A program made the translations under genes and the position numbers. Shown piece by piece: positions 19,722 to 28,287 of a DNA stretch of 64,000 nucleotides. The notes under the pieces are model-generated. The model saw nothing but the letters and a program-made list of their open reading frames with translations. It was not told where the DNA came from and did not search any database. The stretch covers positions 496,001-560,000 of the forward strand of contig NC_019779.1 in the NCBI RefSeq assembly GCF_000317635.1. The letters are read 5' to 3'. This DNA comes from Halothece sp. PCC 7418. Lineage in GTDB: Bacteria > Cyanobacteriota > Cyanobacteriia > Cyanobacteriales > Rubidibacteraceae. How positions within the stretch are numbered: position 1 is the first letter of the stretch; every line of letters begins with the position of its first letter.

Positions 19722-19849
19722 TTTGTTCTTTGGAAAATTTAGTAACGAATTAGGAATCAATAATCAAAGTGATGTTATACCACTTTTAAAAAAGAAAGAC
19801 GACCTTGTAGGGTGGGCAGTGCCCACCCTACTTTTTTCATGATCAATTA
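19722..19849. repeat. 128-bp direct repeat, right copy
   Basis: Second copy of the repeat at 18893-19021, about 97 percent identical. Its last bases form the stop codon of the convergent MscS gene (19847-19849). Confidence 0.93.
19807..19837 (+). terminator. Rho-independent terminator after the antitoxin
   Basis: GTAGGGTGGGC, AGT loop, GCCCACCCTAC, then TTTTTT. Lies inside the right direct repeat, 96 bp past the antitoxin stop and just before the convergent MscS stop, so it may serve both strands. Confidence 0.83.
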
Positions 19850-21517
19850 TGAAGACTTACCATTAGGAGACTGATTGTCTAACCATCCCGAAAGATGCGT
19901 GGAAAGTTGAGATAAGGATTGAGTGAGTTCGGGGGTTAATTCCACAGGTAAATTGCCACTGCGAACATGAAGATCGCGCTGGGGAAAAGGAATTTCTATC
20001 CCGCGTTCGGTAAAGAGTTTATAAATTAAAAAGTAGAGATCGCTTTTAATTTGAAATTGTTTGCGCGGTTCAGAAATCCAAGCAAGTAAATCAAAATCGA
20101 GAGAACTATCGCCAAAGCCGAGAAAAAACACATTGGGTGGCGGAATCGATAAGACATCTGTGTGATCATGAGCAGCATCAAGGAGCGTTTGGCGAACTAG
20201 TTCGACATTTGAGCCGTAAGCAACACCCGCTCGAATGCGGAGTCGAGAAACTGGGCTGCGGTGACTCCAATTGACCACTTCTGATTCTAAAAAACGAGAG
20301 TTCGGGAGAATAACGGAAACGCGATCGAGCGTGGTAATTTCAGTACTGCGGACACTAATATGTTCTACTGTTCCCACTAAATCTCCTACTTCTACAAAGT
20401 CTCCCGCTTGAATGGGGCGTTCAAAAATTAAGACTAAACCACTGACAAATTCTTTGGCAATTCCTTGAATCCCTAAACCGATTCCAACCCCTAAAACCCC
20501 TGCAAAAACAGTGAGCGAACTAATATCTAATCCCCAGATTTGCAGCAGCACCAACGCCCCAATTAAAACCAAGCTATAGTTGGCGACGAGAGCAATGGTT
20601 TCTTGTGCAGCCCGACTTAACCCCGTTAAACTCAACACTCGCAGTCGTAGGACTTGTTTAATACTCCGCGCCCCAATAAATAGGGCTGTAAATAAGGCAA
20701 TGAGGATAATTAAATCGAGAACTGAGTAGGCATTATTCCCCAAGGGAAATAAATCAGAGGTGAGACTATAAACGAGGGTATCCCGCAGTTGACGGCTGAG
20801 GTGTCGCGTTTGGGGAAATAAGGTGCTAATATAGCCCAACGCAATCAGTATGATGATGCTGCGTAAAAAGTTGAGAAAGACTTGAAAGGCAATAAAACGA
20901 GTATTAGTGCTGGAAAACGGTTGAGTATGAGACTCAGCAGGTGTCTCTGATTCTCTCAGATAAGGATTAATCCAGCGTTCACAAATTAAGCCAATTGCCC
21001 AAATCAGTAAGCCCGCAATGATAATAATGAGGATTGAGGCTAATGTCATTGGCACGAGATAACTTGCTGTCCTTTCCCGTTTTGCTTGCGCGATCGCGCT
21101 TTCAAGTTGCTGTTTCCAGATTCGGGCTTGTTCGTCTAAACTCCGTCCTTGGGGTTTGTCTTCGGGTGTCACTGAAAGTAAGTGATTACCATTGATCTTT
21201 AAGACGGGTATGGTTTGACCATTATCCACCGTCACGTTAATAGTGACCTCTTCCTCTTCCTGTAAGGGTGAAATATTTTCACGAATAATCCGATTCAGAG
21301 TTCGATTCGCATCTTCAGCACGCTCTTTAGCCGTAAATTGACCCGAAGCGGTCACTTCAAAAACCACTTTCCCATCCACCAAAATGGGAGCAGAATAATT
21401 ATTTTGCGCTGCTACGGGTAGGACAAATAAAGAAAAACTGAGAATAAACGTACAGATGCTCAGGAGAGCAGTTTTCACTCTTATGAGGTGCATTCTTAAT
21501 TTTTGTTCATTGTTCAT
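19847..21517 (-). CDS. MscS-family mechanosensitive ion channel
   Basis: 556 residues: signal peptide ending near LPVAAQNN, a periplasmic domain of about 120 residues, a membrane helix near 155-180, further helices (about 220-340), the conserved pore helix and loop (VFAGVLGVGIGLGIQGIAKEFVSG), then the cytoplasmic beta domain (GDFVEVGDLVGTVEHISVRSTEI) and C-terminal domain. It would release solutes on osmotic downshock, or form a related small-conductance channel. The start could be ATG 21517 or ATG 21493 (MHLIRVK); the first eight codons of the longer form lie in repeat DNA. Convergent with the toxin-antitoxin cassette. Confidence 0.92.
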   Translation of the reverse strand: MNNEQKLRMHLIRVKTALLSICTFILSFSLFVLPVAAQNNYSAPILVDGKVVFEVTASGQFTAKERAEDANRTLNRIIRENISPLQEEEEVTINVTVDNGQTIPVLKINGNHLLSVTPEDKPQGRSLDEQARIWKQQLESAIAQAKRERTASYLVPMTLASILIIIIAGLLIWAIGLICERWINPYLRESETPAESHTQPFSSTNTRFIAFQVFLNFLRSIIILIALGYISTLFPQTRHLSRQLRDTLVYSLTSDLFPLGNNAYSVLDLIILIALFTALFIGARSIKQVLRLRVLSLTGLSRAAQETIALVANYSLVLIGALVLLQIWGLDISSLTVFAGVLGVGIGLGIQGIAKEFVSGLVLIFERPIQAGDFVEVGDLVGTVEHISVRSTEITTLDRVSVILPNSRFLESEVVNWSHRSPVSRLRIRAGVAYGSNVELVRQTLLDAAHDHTDVLSIPPPNVFFLGFGDSSLDFDLLAWISEPRKQFQIKSDLYFLIYKLFTERGIEIPFPQRDLHVRSGNLPVELTPELTQSLSQLSTHLSGWLDNQSPNGKSS

Positions 21518-21599
21518 TGTTCATTGTTCTTTGATGACCGTCCAAAGAACGAATAACATCCACCAACTCACTGTGTCCCTCGACAAACTACAGAGAGCG
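21482..21599. repeat. Degenerate MITE-like sequence at the MscS gene start
   Basis: Shares with the element at 33924-34078 the blocks TGAGGTGCATTCT (here 21484-21496), a run of TTGTTCA heptamers and CATCCACCAACTCACTGTG. The TATAGC left end is missing and the right end is decayed. It overlaps the 5' end of the MscS reading frame. Confidence 0.65.
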
Positions 21600-21615
21600 A
21601 GACCAGAAAGAGTCA

Positions 21616-22722
21616 CTAACGAGATTTGACGGTTAAAGAAGGATTAGACGGGGAACGACTTTGGCTTTGGGCGAGGGCTTTCGGCTTCAAATACAAATTT
21701 TCAATTAATGTTGCTGCACCTGCCACCCAAGGGGGAACAATCAATGCCCCTAAAATTCCCAACACTTGCGCTCCGCCAATAACAGCGAGGAGTTGATACA
21801 AGGGATGGAGACGCACGGTATTGCCAACTAATAGCGGGTCTAAAACATAAGTTTCTAGATTTTGAATCACCACAAACAACAATAACACCCATAATACCGT
21901 CCATCCCCCTTGGGCTGTAGCAACAATCAGGGCGGGAATTGAACCGAGCACGGGACCGAAAAAGGGAATTAAATTTGTAATCCCCGCGATCGCGCCTAAA
22001 CCTAAAGCAAATTCCGAAATGCCAAGGATTCTTAAACTAATGCTAATTACAACCCCTAAAATCCCAGAGACTAAAACTCGCCCTTGAATATAACCTCCCA
22101 TTCGTTGGGCGACGGGATGAACTTGTGCTTCTAAGCGCACATCCCAAGGAGATGGAAATAAACTGATCATCCCCTGAATTAAACGTCGCGATCCAGATAA
22201 CATATAGCCCGATAAGACAACGGACAAAATAACACTGACTAAACCGCCAATAATGCCTCGGGTTACGCCATAGGAACGCACCAGCAACTGCTGACTAGAG
22301 CGAATCAGCCAACTGGTGAGGGCTTTGGTATCAAAGAGGCGATTAATCGGATCGAGACTTTCAGGATCAGTGACTCCAAAGCGGAGGGCTAAATCTTGCG
22401 CGATCAAACGAAGGCTATCAAGATAGCTGGGAAGTTTGCGGGTTAAGCGTTCAATCTGTTCCACCACAGTCGGACCAATCAAAACGCCAGCACCACTTAA
22501 TCCGCCGATTAACAGTAAGTAAACCAGAATGACCGCTAAAAAGCGAGGCAGTCTCAGTCTTTCTGCAACATCAATTGCGGGGGCGAGGGCGGAAGCAAGG
22601 ACAACAGAAATCATTAAGACAATGATCAGGCTTTGTAATTGCCACAATAAAACCCCCAGAAAAAATAGGGTTCCCGCCAAGATTAAAGTAGAATTCGAGA
22701 TGACAACACGCTGCTCAGACAT
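21616..22722 (-). CDS. AI-2E family transporter (PerM/TqsA-like)
   Basis: 368 residues with seven or eight membrane helices and the family's conserved C-terminal block (GAIAGITNLIPFFGPVLGSIPA, then LLFVVIQNLETYVLDPLLVGN, then HPLYQLLAVIGGAQVLGILGALIVPP). Members have been linked to export of autoinducer-2 or to ion antiport; the substrate here is unknown. ATG start at 22722. Divergent from rnc, with 76 bp between the genes. Confidence 0.92.
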   Translation of the reverse strand: MSEQRVVISNSTLILAGTLFFLGVLLWQLQSLIIVLMISVVLASALAPAIDVAERLRLPRFLAVILVYLLLIGGLSGAGVLIGPTVVEQIERLTRKLPSYLDSLRLIAQDLALRFGVTDPESLDPINRLFDTKALTSWLIRSSQQLLVRSYGVTRGIIGGLVSVILSVVLSGYMLSGSRRLIQGMISLFPSPWDVRLEAQVHPVAQRMGGYIQGRVLVSGILGVVISISLRILGISEFALGLGAIAGITNLIPFFGPVLGSIPALIVATAQGGWTVLWVLLLFVVIQNLETYVLDPLLVGNTVRLHPLYQLLAVIGGAQVLGILGALIVPPWVAGAATLIENLYLKPKALAQSQSRSPSNPSLTVKSR

Positions 22723-22798
22723 TGCACAAGTTACCGATAGGACTTTGCATTATAGTTTATCTTGATTGTTAGGCTTCTGAATTCAGGATGAAATAACA

Positions 22799-23485
22799 AT
22801 GTCACCGCAACTACCACAGTTTAAGGATATTCAGCTTTGGGAAACTGCTTGCACTCATCGCTCCTACTTTAACGAACATCCAGAAGTGCAAGAAGATAAT
22901 GAACGCTTGGAGTTTTTAGGAGATGCGGTTTTAGGCTTTTTGGTGGGGAAGTTACTTTATCAAAAATATCCCCAGATGCGAGAAGGAGAATTGAGTCGGC
23001 TCCGATCGCGCTTAGTGAATAATGAACATCAGTTAGCGGAATTTGCGTTGAGTTTAAATCTTGACCAACATCTGCGGTTGGGAAAAGGGGCGGAAAAAGA
23101 AGGCACTCGCCAAAATCCAGATGTGTTGAGTGATACGTTAGAAGCGGTGATTGGGGCGTATTTTTTAGATGCGGGAATCGAAGCAGTGGAACAATTTATT
23201 GAACCTTTATTCAGCGCGATCGCGGAACAAGTGACAGCCACCTCTGAGTTAGATCAAAATTACAAAGGGCAATTACAAGAATGGGCATTAGCTTACTGTG
23301 GTCTGATTCCCCGTTATTCTATTCGTCAAGAAACAGGCGCAGATCACGCTAAAGAATTTACAGTAGAAGTTCGTATTGGTAGCGAAGTCTATGGGGTGGG
23401 AGTGGGAGAAAGCAAGAAAACCGCAGAAAAAAGAGCAGCCAAAGCAGCTTTAGAAGCACAAAATGCAGCAGGTGGGAAAAATTAA
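22799..23485 (+). CDS. rnc: Ribonuclease III
   Basis: Cleaves double-stranded RNA in rRNA and mRNA processing. 228 residues: RNase III domain with the signature NERLEFLGDAVLGF and a conserved DTLEAVIGAYFLD containing the metal ligands, then a dsRBD (YKGQLQEWALAYCGLIPRY, ending KTAEKRAAKAAL). ATG at 22799 follows ATGAAATAACA, a poor ribosome site. Full length. Confidence 0.97.
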   Translation: MSPQLPQFKDIQLWETACTHRSYFNEHPEVQEDNERLEFLGDAVLGFLVGKLLYQKYPQMREGELSRLRSRLVNNEHQLAEFALSLNLDQHLRLGKGAEKEGTRQNPDVLSDTLEAVIGAYFLDAGIEAVEQFIEPLFSAIAEQVTATSELDQNYKGQLQEWALAYCGLIPRYSIRQETGADHAKEFTVEVRIGSEVYGVGVGESKKTAEKRAAKAALEAQNAAGGKN

Positions 23486-23601
23486 AATGATCCAGCGCGA
23501 TCGGTGTTCAGCAAAAATTGATCAATATGTTAAGCCAAGAAACAGCCCCAACCAATCTGACGGAAGAACAAAACTTCCCTTCATCACCGTAGAAGACTGG
23601 A

Positions 23602-25062
23602 TCAAAAGTTTTGTTCTTCGTTGCTATCTTCTGGTTCTGAGAAACTCTCTTCTATGGGATCTGGGGTCGGTTCGTGACGGTGAATCCGAATTTGGTATAA
23701 GCGGGGACCATCAGCAGCAACAACCGTGAAGTCTAAGTTGTCGTAGGAAAGGGTTTCGCCCTGAGTGGGAATTTTCTGAAATTGATAGAGTAAAAACCCG
23801 CCAATGGTTTGATACTCATCCGTAATTGGTAACTCTAAGTCCAATAACTCATTAACTTCTTCGAGATTCATTTGCGCTTGGACGAGAAAGGTCTGTTCGT
23901 CCAACATTTGCAAAGCGGTTTCTTCTTCCCCAGCACCGCTACTGCTTAACTCACTGTCATCCCCAATAATTTCATCAATTAAATCCTTTAAAGTCACTAA
24001 ACCCGCAGTTCCGCCAAATTCATCGACAATCATCACCATTTCTAAGCGAGAACGGCGCATGGTTCCAAGGAGTTCTCCTAATGAGGTAAATTCTGGGACA
24101 AAGCGCACGGGTCGTATCCAAGGACTAATCAGGGTCTCTGAGGTGAGGCGACCTTTGGCGAGAGGAACAGCTAATTCTTTGAAGTCAATCATCCCGATAA
24201 TATCGTCTAAAGAATCGCCAGTAACGGGGTAGCGGGAGTGTCCACTACTGACTACTTCCTGGAGGACTCCTCCAAAAGTGGCATCTCGGGGAATAGAGGT
24301 GATTTTGGTTCGAGGAACCATGATTTCTTCCACCACCACTTCACTGAATTCAAAGACGTTGTTCAGTAGTTCTCGTTCTTCTGCTTCTAGTCCAATGGAT
24401 TCTCGTTCCGTGGCGATAATGAGTTTCAGTTCTTCGGAGGTGACTCGGTTATACCAACTGTGGGGGCTATATTCTAAACCGACGAAGTGTAAGAGGGTTT
24501 CGGTGGAACGGTTTAAGACCCAAATGAAGGGATGGAACAGTCGGGAAATAACCAGGCTGGTGGGGGCAAACAAGCGAGCCACTTGTTCTGCATGATGAAG
24601 AGCGATGGATTTGGGAGAAAGTTCCCCTAAAATAATTTGCAGGTAGGCAATGAGGAAAAAAGCAACAGGAATCGCCACAGAATGCGCGATCGCGCTCTGC
24701 CATTCTGGAGAGACTGGAAGTTGGGTTAAGCCACTAGCCACCACCACCGCCATCGTACTTTCTCCAATCCAGCCCAAAGCCAGACTGGAAAGGGTAATTC
24801 CCAGTTGGGTGGTGGATAAAAGCCGATCTAAACGCCGTTGTAGGCTTTGCACCGCTTTTGCAGCATGATCGCCCGTTTCGACCAGTTGACTGATGCGCGA
24901 TCGACGCACCGAAACCATCGAAAATTCTGCTGCTACAAAAAACGCATTAATTGCAATTAATAAAAAAACAGATAAAAGTCGCACCAGCAAATCTTGCACC
25001 GTTAGATTTGTCTCCGTTGCGACGAGCGTAAACAATAGAGAACTCAAAGCCGTGCCATCCAT
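23602..25062 (-). CDS. CNNM/HlyC-CorC type transporter-associated protein
   Basis: 486 residues: N-terminal DUF21 domain with four membrane helices, a CBS pair (IMVPRTKITSIPRDATFGG and the following repeat) and a C-terminal CorC_HlyC domain (ADGPRLYQIRI). Proteins of this set, often annotated hemolysin, act in magnesium or cobalt efflux/homeostasis. ATG start at 25062. It lies tail-to-tail with rnc, 116 bp apart. Ion specificity is not readable from sequence. Confidence 0.92.
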   Translation of the reverse strand: MDGTALSSLLFTLVATETNLTVQDLLVRLLSVFLLIAINAFFVAAEFSMVSVRRSRISQLVETGDHAAKAVQSLQRRLDRLLSTTQLGITLSSLALGWIGESTMAVVVASGLTQLPVSPEWQSAIAHSVAIPVAFFLIAYLQIILGELSPKSIALHHAEQVARLFAPTSLVISRLFHPFIWVLNRSTETLLHFVGLEYSPHSWYNRVTSEELKLIIATERESIGLEAEERELLNNVFEFSEVVVEEIMVPRTKITSIPRDATFGGVLQEVVSSGHSRYPVTGDSLDDIIGMIDFKELAVPLAKGRLTSETLISPWIRPVRFVPEFTSLGELLGTMRRSRLEMVMIVDEFGGTAGLVTLKDLIDEIIGDDSELSSSGAGEEETALQMLDEQTFLVQAQMNLEEVNELLDLELPITDEYQTIGGFLLYQFQKIPTQGETLSYDNLDFTVVAADGPRLYQIRIHRHEPTPDPIEESFSEPEDSNEEQNF

Positions 25063-25445
25063 GTTGAGATTTGGGGTTTTTTACAGCGATTCAGTCATTC
25101 ATCCATCCGTTTGAAACGGATGGACGGGGCTTACAAGCGTCGTCACCCTCGTTCCGACGACAGCCCCTCATGAATGACAAGGGAGGACTTTAGTCCTCTG
25201 TGTCTGCTAGAATAGAGCAAGCCCAAAGATGGTGAAAAACCCGTCAGGCTTATTAAAAAAAGTAGAGATACAGCTAGACTTTTGTTTAGCCAAGGTCTTT
25301 AGGGCATATTGAACGTGCCATCCTCACCTTCGCTCCGGCTTCGGGAGACTCCTTTCTAACACTCGATTTGTGATTTTAATCCATTGAGTTGTTTCGATTG
25401 GAATCCACGCGATTTTAATCCGTGGAGAGTTCAAAGGAAAGCCTT
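25063..25445. other. Gene-free structured region
   Basis: 383 bp with no supported gene. Its first 135 bp hold the three-way-junction element described separately; the rest is A/T-rich with a hairpin CCACG/CGTGG near 25406-25425 and no recognised product. Direction and promoter are unclear. Confidence 0.6.
25094..25198 (-). mobile_element. Probable IS200/IS605-type end or TnpB-associated RNA remnant
   Basis: GTCATTCAT (25094-25102) pairs with ATGAATGAC (25170-25178), enclosing two hairpins: CCATCCGTTT/AAACGGATGG (25103-25123) and GGGGCT/AGCCCC with GTCGTC/GACGAC inside (25126-25167). A further hairpin GAGGAC/GTCCTC follows (25183-25198). This three-way junction with a subterminal hairpin resembles the right end of IS200/IS605 elements, where the TnpB guide RNA scaffold lies. 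No transposase or tnpB remnant was found beside it. The assignment rests on structure and on memory of similar ends, not on a search. Confidence 0.5.
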
Positions 25446-25778
25446 TTAAGGAGACTCAATAAAACTATCCTCATCATTGGAGGATTGGGAGGAGGCTTTT
25501 TGTCCATCTAAGGGGGTGGCTTGATCCGAGTTGCGATTCATGACCCCATTCACTTCTTGTAAAATGTCTGCTTCAGAGACAATGACAGCTTGTTTTCCCG
25601 AAGATTCATTATTTTCTCCTCTCAACTGATTTTGAGATGGTTTCACCTCGGGCTGGGACACTTCTTTCAAGGCTTCATAGCCAAGAGTATAGCCTTTCAA
25701 ACCGCTAACAAGACCACTGCCAATGGTCACCAAAACAAAAATTAAAATAAAGGCTAAGGTGGAATTAAATTTGATCAT
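25446..25778 (-). CDS. Hypothetical protein with one N-terminal membrane helix
   Basis: 110 residues: an N-terminal hydrophobic helix (FNSTLAFILIFVLVTIGSGL) followed by a hydrophilic tail rich in S, E, N and Q. Looks like a single-pass anchor with the tail in periplasm or cytoplasm. Family not recognised. The ATG at 25778 is chosen; a longer frame to 25862 would run into the tRNA, so it is unlikely. Confidence 0.6.
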   Translation of the reverse strand: MIKFNSTLAFILIFVLVTIGSGLVSGLKGYTLGYEALKEVSQPEVKPSQNQLRGENNESSGKQAVIVSEADILQEVNGVMNRNSDQATPLDGQKASSQSSNDEDSFIESP

Positions 25779-25826
25779 TCGGAAAGTTACCGCAGATGTT
25801 AAATTATAATTAAGCGTTTCGTTTAA

Positions 25827-25899
25827 CCAGGGTTGGCCGAGCGGTTGAGGCAGCGAACTCATAATTCGCCTTAGGCAGGTTCAACTCCTGCACCCTGGA
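25827..25899 (+). tRNA. tRNA with CAU anticodon, most likely tRNA-Ile2
   Basis: Cloverleaf: acceptor CCAGGGT/ACCCTGG, D stem GCC/GGC, anticodon stem GCGAA/TTCGC with loop CTCATAA (CAT at 25860-25862), variable CTTAG, T stem GCAGG/CCTGC with TTCAACT. CCA is not encoded. The D arm and the CTCATAATTCGC stretch resemble plastid trnI-CAU, so the lysidine-modified isoleucine tRNA is more likely than elongator tRNA-Met. It lacks the features of initiator tRNA (CGG... pairs and GGG/CCC anticodon stem). Confidence 0.9.
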
Positions 25900-25940
25900 T
25901 TTTGGGACTTGTGACTACCCGAGAGCACATCGATGTCAGT

Positions 25941-26372
25941 TTATTCATCTAAGCTGCGATAGTCTGAAGATCCTAATGAGGTGGTGTAGGGATTTGCTAA
26001 ATCTCTTGTCCGAATCGCGTCTCCACCCGCCTGTTGTTGTAGATAGTCTTTATAAATGGTGTCGAGTAACTGAGTATCCCGTACCAGTTCGTTTTCTGGG
26101 AAAGAAGAAAGCCCATTGCCTTTAACGCCACCAATCCCAAAGATCAATTGGAATTGTTCGCTAATTGAGCGATTGGTGAAAAAGTTACCCGACTCATAAG
26201 TAATGGCTTTGACGAAGAAATCGCCAAGATTATTGTAAGTAATGGCAGCACTGTGATCAGAGTGATTATGATCGGATCTAGTGGAGTTAGGATTGGCAAG
26301 AACACTAGATCCGAAGCTGGTCAAGATGAAACTGATGGCGGTTGCGACGATCAGGCGCGATCGAGAAATCAT
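25941..26372 (-). CDS. Hypothetical exported protein
   Basis: 143 residues with a signal peptide (about 1-27, ending SSVLANP). The mature part has a His/Asn/Ser-rich start (STRSDHNHSDHSA) and a mid-region (FQLIFGIGGVKGNGLSSFPENELVRDTQLL). No known family recognised; likely periplasmic or surface. The start is ATG 26372, with GCAGGGTAATTGATC as a fair ribosome site; a TTG two codons earlier is not needed. Confidence 0.65.
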   Translation of the reverse strand: MISRSRLIVATAISFILTSFGSSVLANPNSTRSDHNHSDHSAAITYNNLGDFFVKAITYESGNFFTNRSISEQFQLIFGIGGVKGNGLSSFPENELVRDTQLLDTIYKDYLQQQAGGDAIRTRDLANPYTTSLGSSDYRSLDE

Positions 26373-26437
26373 GATCAATTACCCTGCTAATTTTTGGCTT
26401 AATTTTAACAGATGCGGTGTCATCAAACTTGAGAAAA

Positions 26438-27799
26438 TTATTTTGCTGAAGCCGATTGTGTGTACTGCAATGCTAAGGTTAGAACTTCGGAACGATCAAT
26501 TGGTTTCGAGATAAAGTTGTTTGCACCGACAACCTTAGCTCGCATCCGATCCACAATCCCATCATTCCCAGTCACAATGACCACAGGAACATCTTTCAAC
26601 ACAGAAATTTTCCGAATTTGGCTACAGAGTTCGTAACCGTTGACATTGGGCATCATTAAGTCTAGAAAAATTAACTGCGGTTGTTTTTCCAGTAAAATCG
26701 TAATTGCCTGTACCGAGTCGCCGATGCCAATAAAGTCGTAGCCCCCTTTTGTGACCACATTATTCATTATATTACGACTTTGCTCACTATCGTCCACAAA
26801 AGCAACAAGAGGACGTTGAGATTTGACCCTCTTTTTCTGACTGGGAATTGGAGATGAAGTTGTTGCCGATTGATCTTCAGCACGCCGTTGTAATTGTTGT
26901 TTTTTAACGGTTTTTTCCTGGGGGGCGGGTGGTAAATCAGCGATCGCTGCTAAGGTAATCAGATCTTGGCGAATGTAAGGTTGCAGCGATCGCGCCAGTT
27001 TCAGAGGACTCATTTTCATCACCACCGATAAATCTCGTAACGTCCGATCACCCGTCACCAGTTTGACTAAATTCCCATAAACTTTTTCTGAAGTTTGAGC
27101 AGCCAATTCCTTTAAATTGAGAAGCTGCGGGGCTTGATTGGGAGAAACATGAGTTAACCCCATTTCTCGCCACTGCACCCAACTTTCCTGAGCTTTGTCC
27201 AAACAGGCTTGCGTTTCGACCCCCCAACTAGGAGGGACAACCATTTCTTGAGAAGGACGAACCCCTGCTTTCCAAGTTCGAGTAAAGACTTGTTTGCCAC
27301 AGTGGTTCGGTTCATCAGGATAGGCTTCCTTGCTGGTACACAGGGCAATTCCCTGATGATTGAGATCAAACAGAATCTCAGTAATCATCCCCACCATAAC
27401 TTTTCTCACTTGTTCCGAACTCAAAATTTTACGTTTGTGCAGGGCTAATAACAAATGGAAATCCCAACACTCATAATGATCTCCTTCTCGCAAATGTCCT
27501 TCTGAATAATGTCCTTTTAAACCATCCTGCTCACAAACATGAGCCAACTGTCTGCGCCAGCGACGACGGGGATGTTCTCCCCCACTTGCCCACAGCAATC
27601 GACCCATCCCAAAATAAAGTTGCCATTGCTGTCTGTCTGGGGTTTTTAGGGTCAGACGACCCGTAAATTGTTGTTGACTAGAAGATACAATTTCTTCTAG
27701 GAGTTCCTCTAACTCTAAAAAAGTTTTCTCTGCGATTTCTGAGTTTTTGTCCACAGTCTTTTGTTGCTGTTGCCCATTTAATTGATCTTTTGTCATCAT
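26438..27799 (-). CDS. PatA-type response regulator (DUF4388 plus REC)
   Basis: 453 residues. The N-terminal 230 form the PatA/DUF4388 type domain (QFTGRLTLKTPDRQQWQLYFGMGRLLWAS), a middle part follows with helix content, and a C-terminal REC domain starts at about 325 (LVAFVDDSEQSRNIM, phospho-acceptor in IFLDLMMPN, and conserved KP near ISKPID). PatA-type regulators in cyanobacteria belong to chemotaxis-like systems such as Pix and Pil. It lies divergently from the CheW-like and MCP genes, sharing a 488-bp intergenic stretch. ATG at 27799, or the next ATG. Confidence 0.9.
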   Translation of the reverse strand: MMTKDQLNGQQQQKTVDKNSEIAEKTFLELEELLEEIVSSSQQQFTGRLTLKTPDRQQWQLYFGMGRLLWASGGEHPRRRWRRQLAHVCEQDGLKGHYSEGHLREGDHYECWDFHLLLALHKRKILSSEQVRKVMVGMITEILFDLNHQGIALCTSKEAYPDEPNHCGKQVFTRTWKAGVRPSQEMVVPPSWGVETQACLDKAQESWVQWREMGLTHVSPNQAPQLLNLKELAAQTSEKVYGNLVKLVTGDRTLRDLSVVMKMSPLKLARSLQPYIRQDLITLAAIADLPPAPQEKTVKKQQLQRRAEDQSATTSSPIPSQKKRVKSQRPLVAFVDDSEQSRNIMNNVVTKGGYDFIGIGDSVQAITILLEKQPQLIFLDLMMPNVNGYELCSQIRKISVLKDVPVVIVTGNDGIVDRMRAKVVGANNFISKPIDRSEVLTLALQYTQSASAK

Positions 27800-28287
27800 G
27801 GCTTAATTTTTACCTCCCTTGCTACTTTTGAGATCACAGACGTGAAGGATATTCTTTGCTTTCTCCTTTCCCATCAGGTCGAGTTTTTCTTGATGATTTC
27901 TTTTCCTAGTGGAGATAACATTAACGTTTCTTTTTTTTCTCAACCACCTTGAACAAAGAACAAAAATTTAGAATGTACTTCCTGAGAGTAAAAACCGCTA
28001 TACTTAGTTGGATTTACTTATTTTTGTAACCCTCAATCTGTTATAATTTGTCATTTTTATGAGTCTGAATGCGTTCTGACTGCATCGGTTGTTTTGTTGT
28101 TTAGTAAACTAATAATATTTTTATCCATAATAAGGATAAGAAAATTGTAATTGCAAAGTAAAGTCTTTTTAATAAAAATTTAATAATAATTATGAGAACT
28201 TGGGTAAGTTTACTGCTGTCCTTTAATGATTAAATAAGTTAAATTAGGGACTAGATTGCCTGTATTTTAAACGCAAAACCACCGTTC
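27800..28287. other. Divergent regulatory region ahead of the chemotaxis-like genes
   Basis: 488 bp, A/T-rich, no gene supported. It contains a decayed half of the MITE-like element (27955-27995, AACAAAGAACAAAAATTTAG then TGTACTTCCTGAGAG), a TATAAT box at 28042-28047 reading rightwards without a matching -35, and a hairpin TTATCC/GGATAA at 28121-28139. It probably holds the promoters for both directions. Confidence 0.55.

Noticed and set aside
23486-23601. Small ORF after rnc (ATG 23527, about 21 codons)
   Set aside because: Very short, no ribosome site, and lies at the convergent end of the next gene; not supported.
25827-25899. Calling the CAU tRNA elongator or initiator tRNA-Met
   Set aside because: Anticodon stem GCGAA/TTCGC lacks the G-C pairs of the initiator, and the D arm and loop resemble plastid trnI-CAU. 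tRNA-Ile2 is preferred, though Met is not fully excluded.
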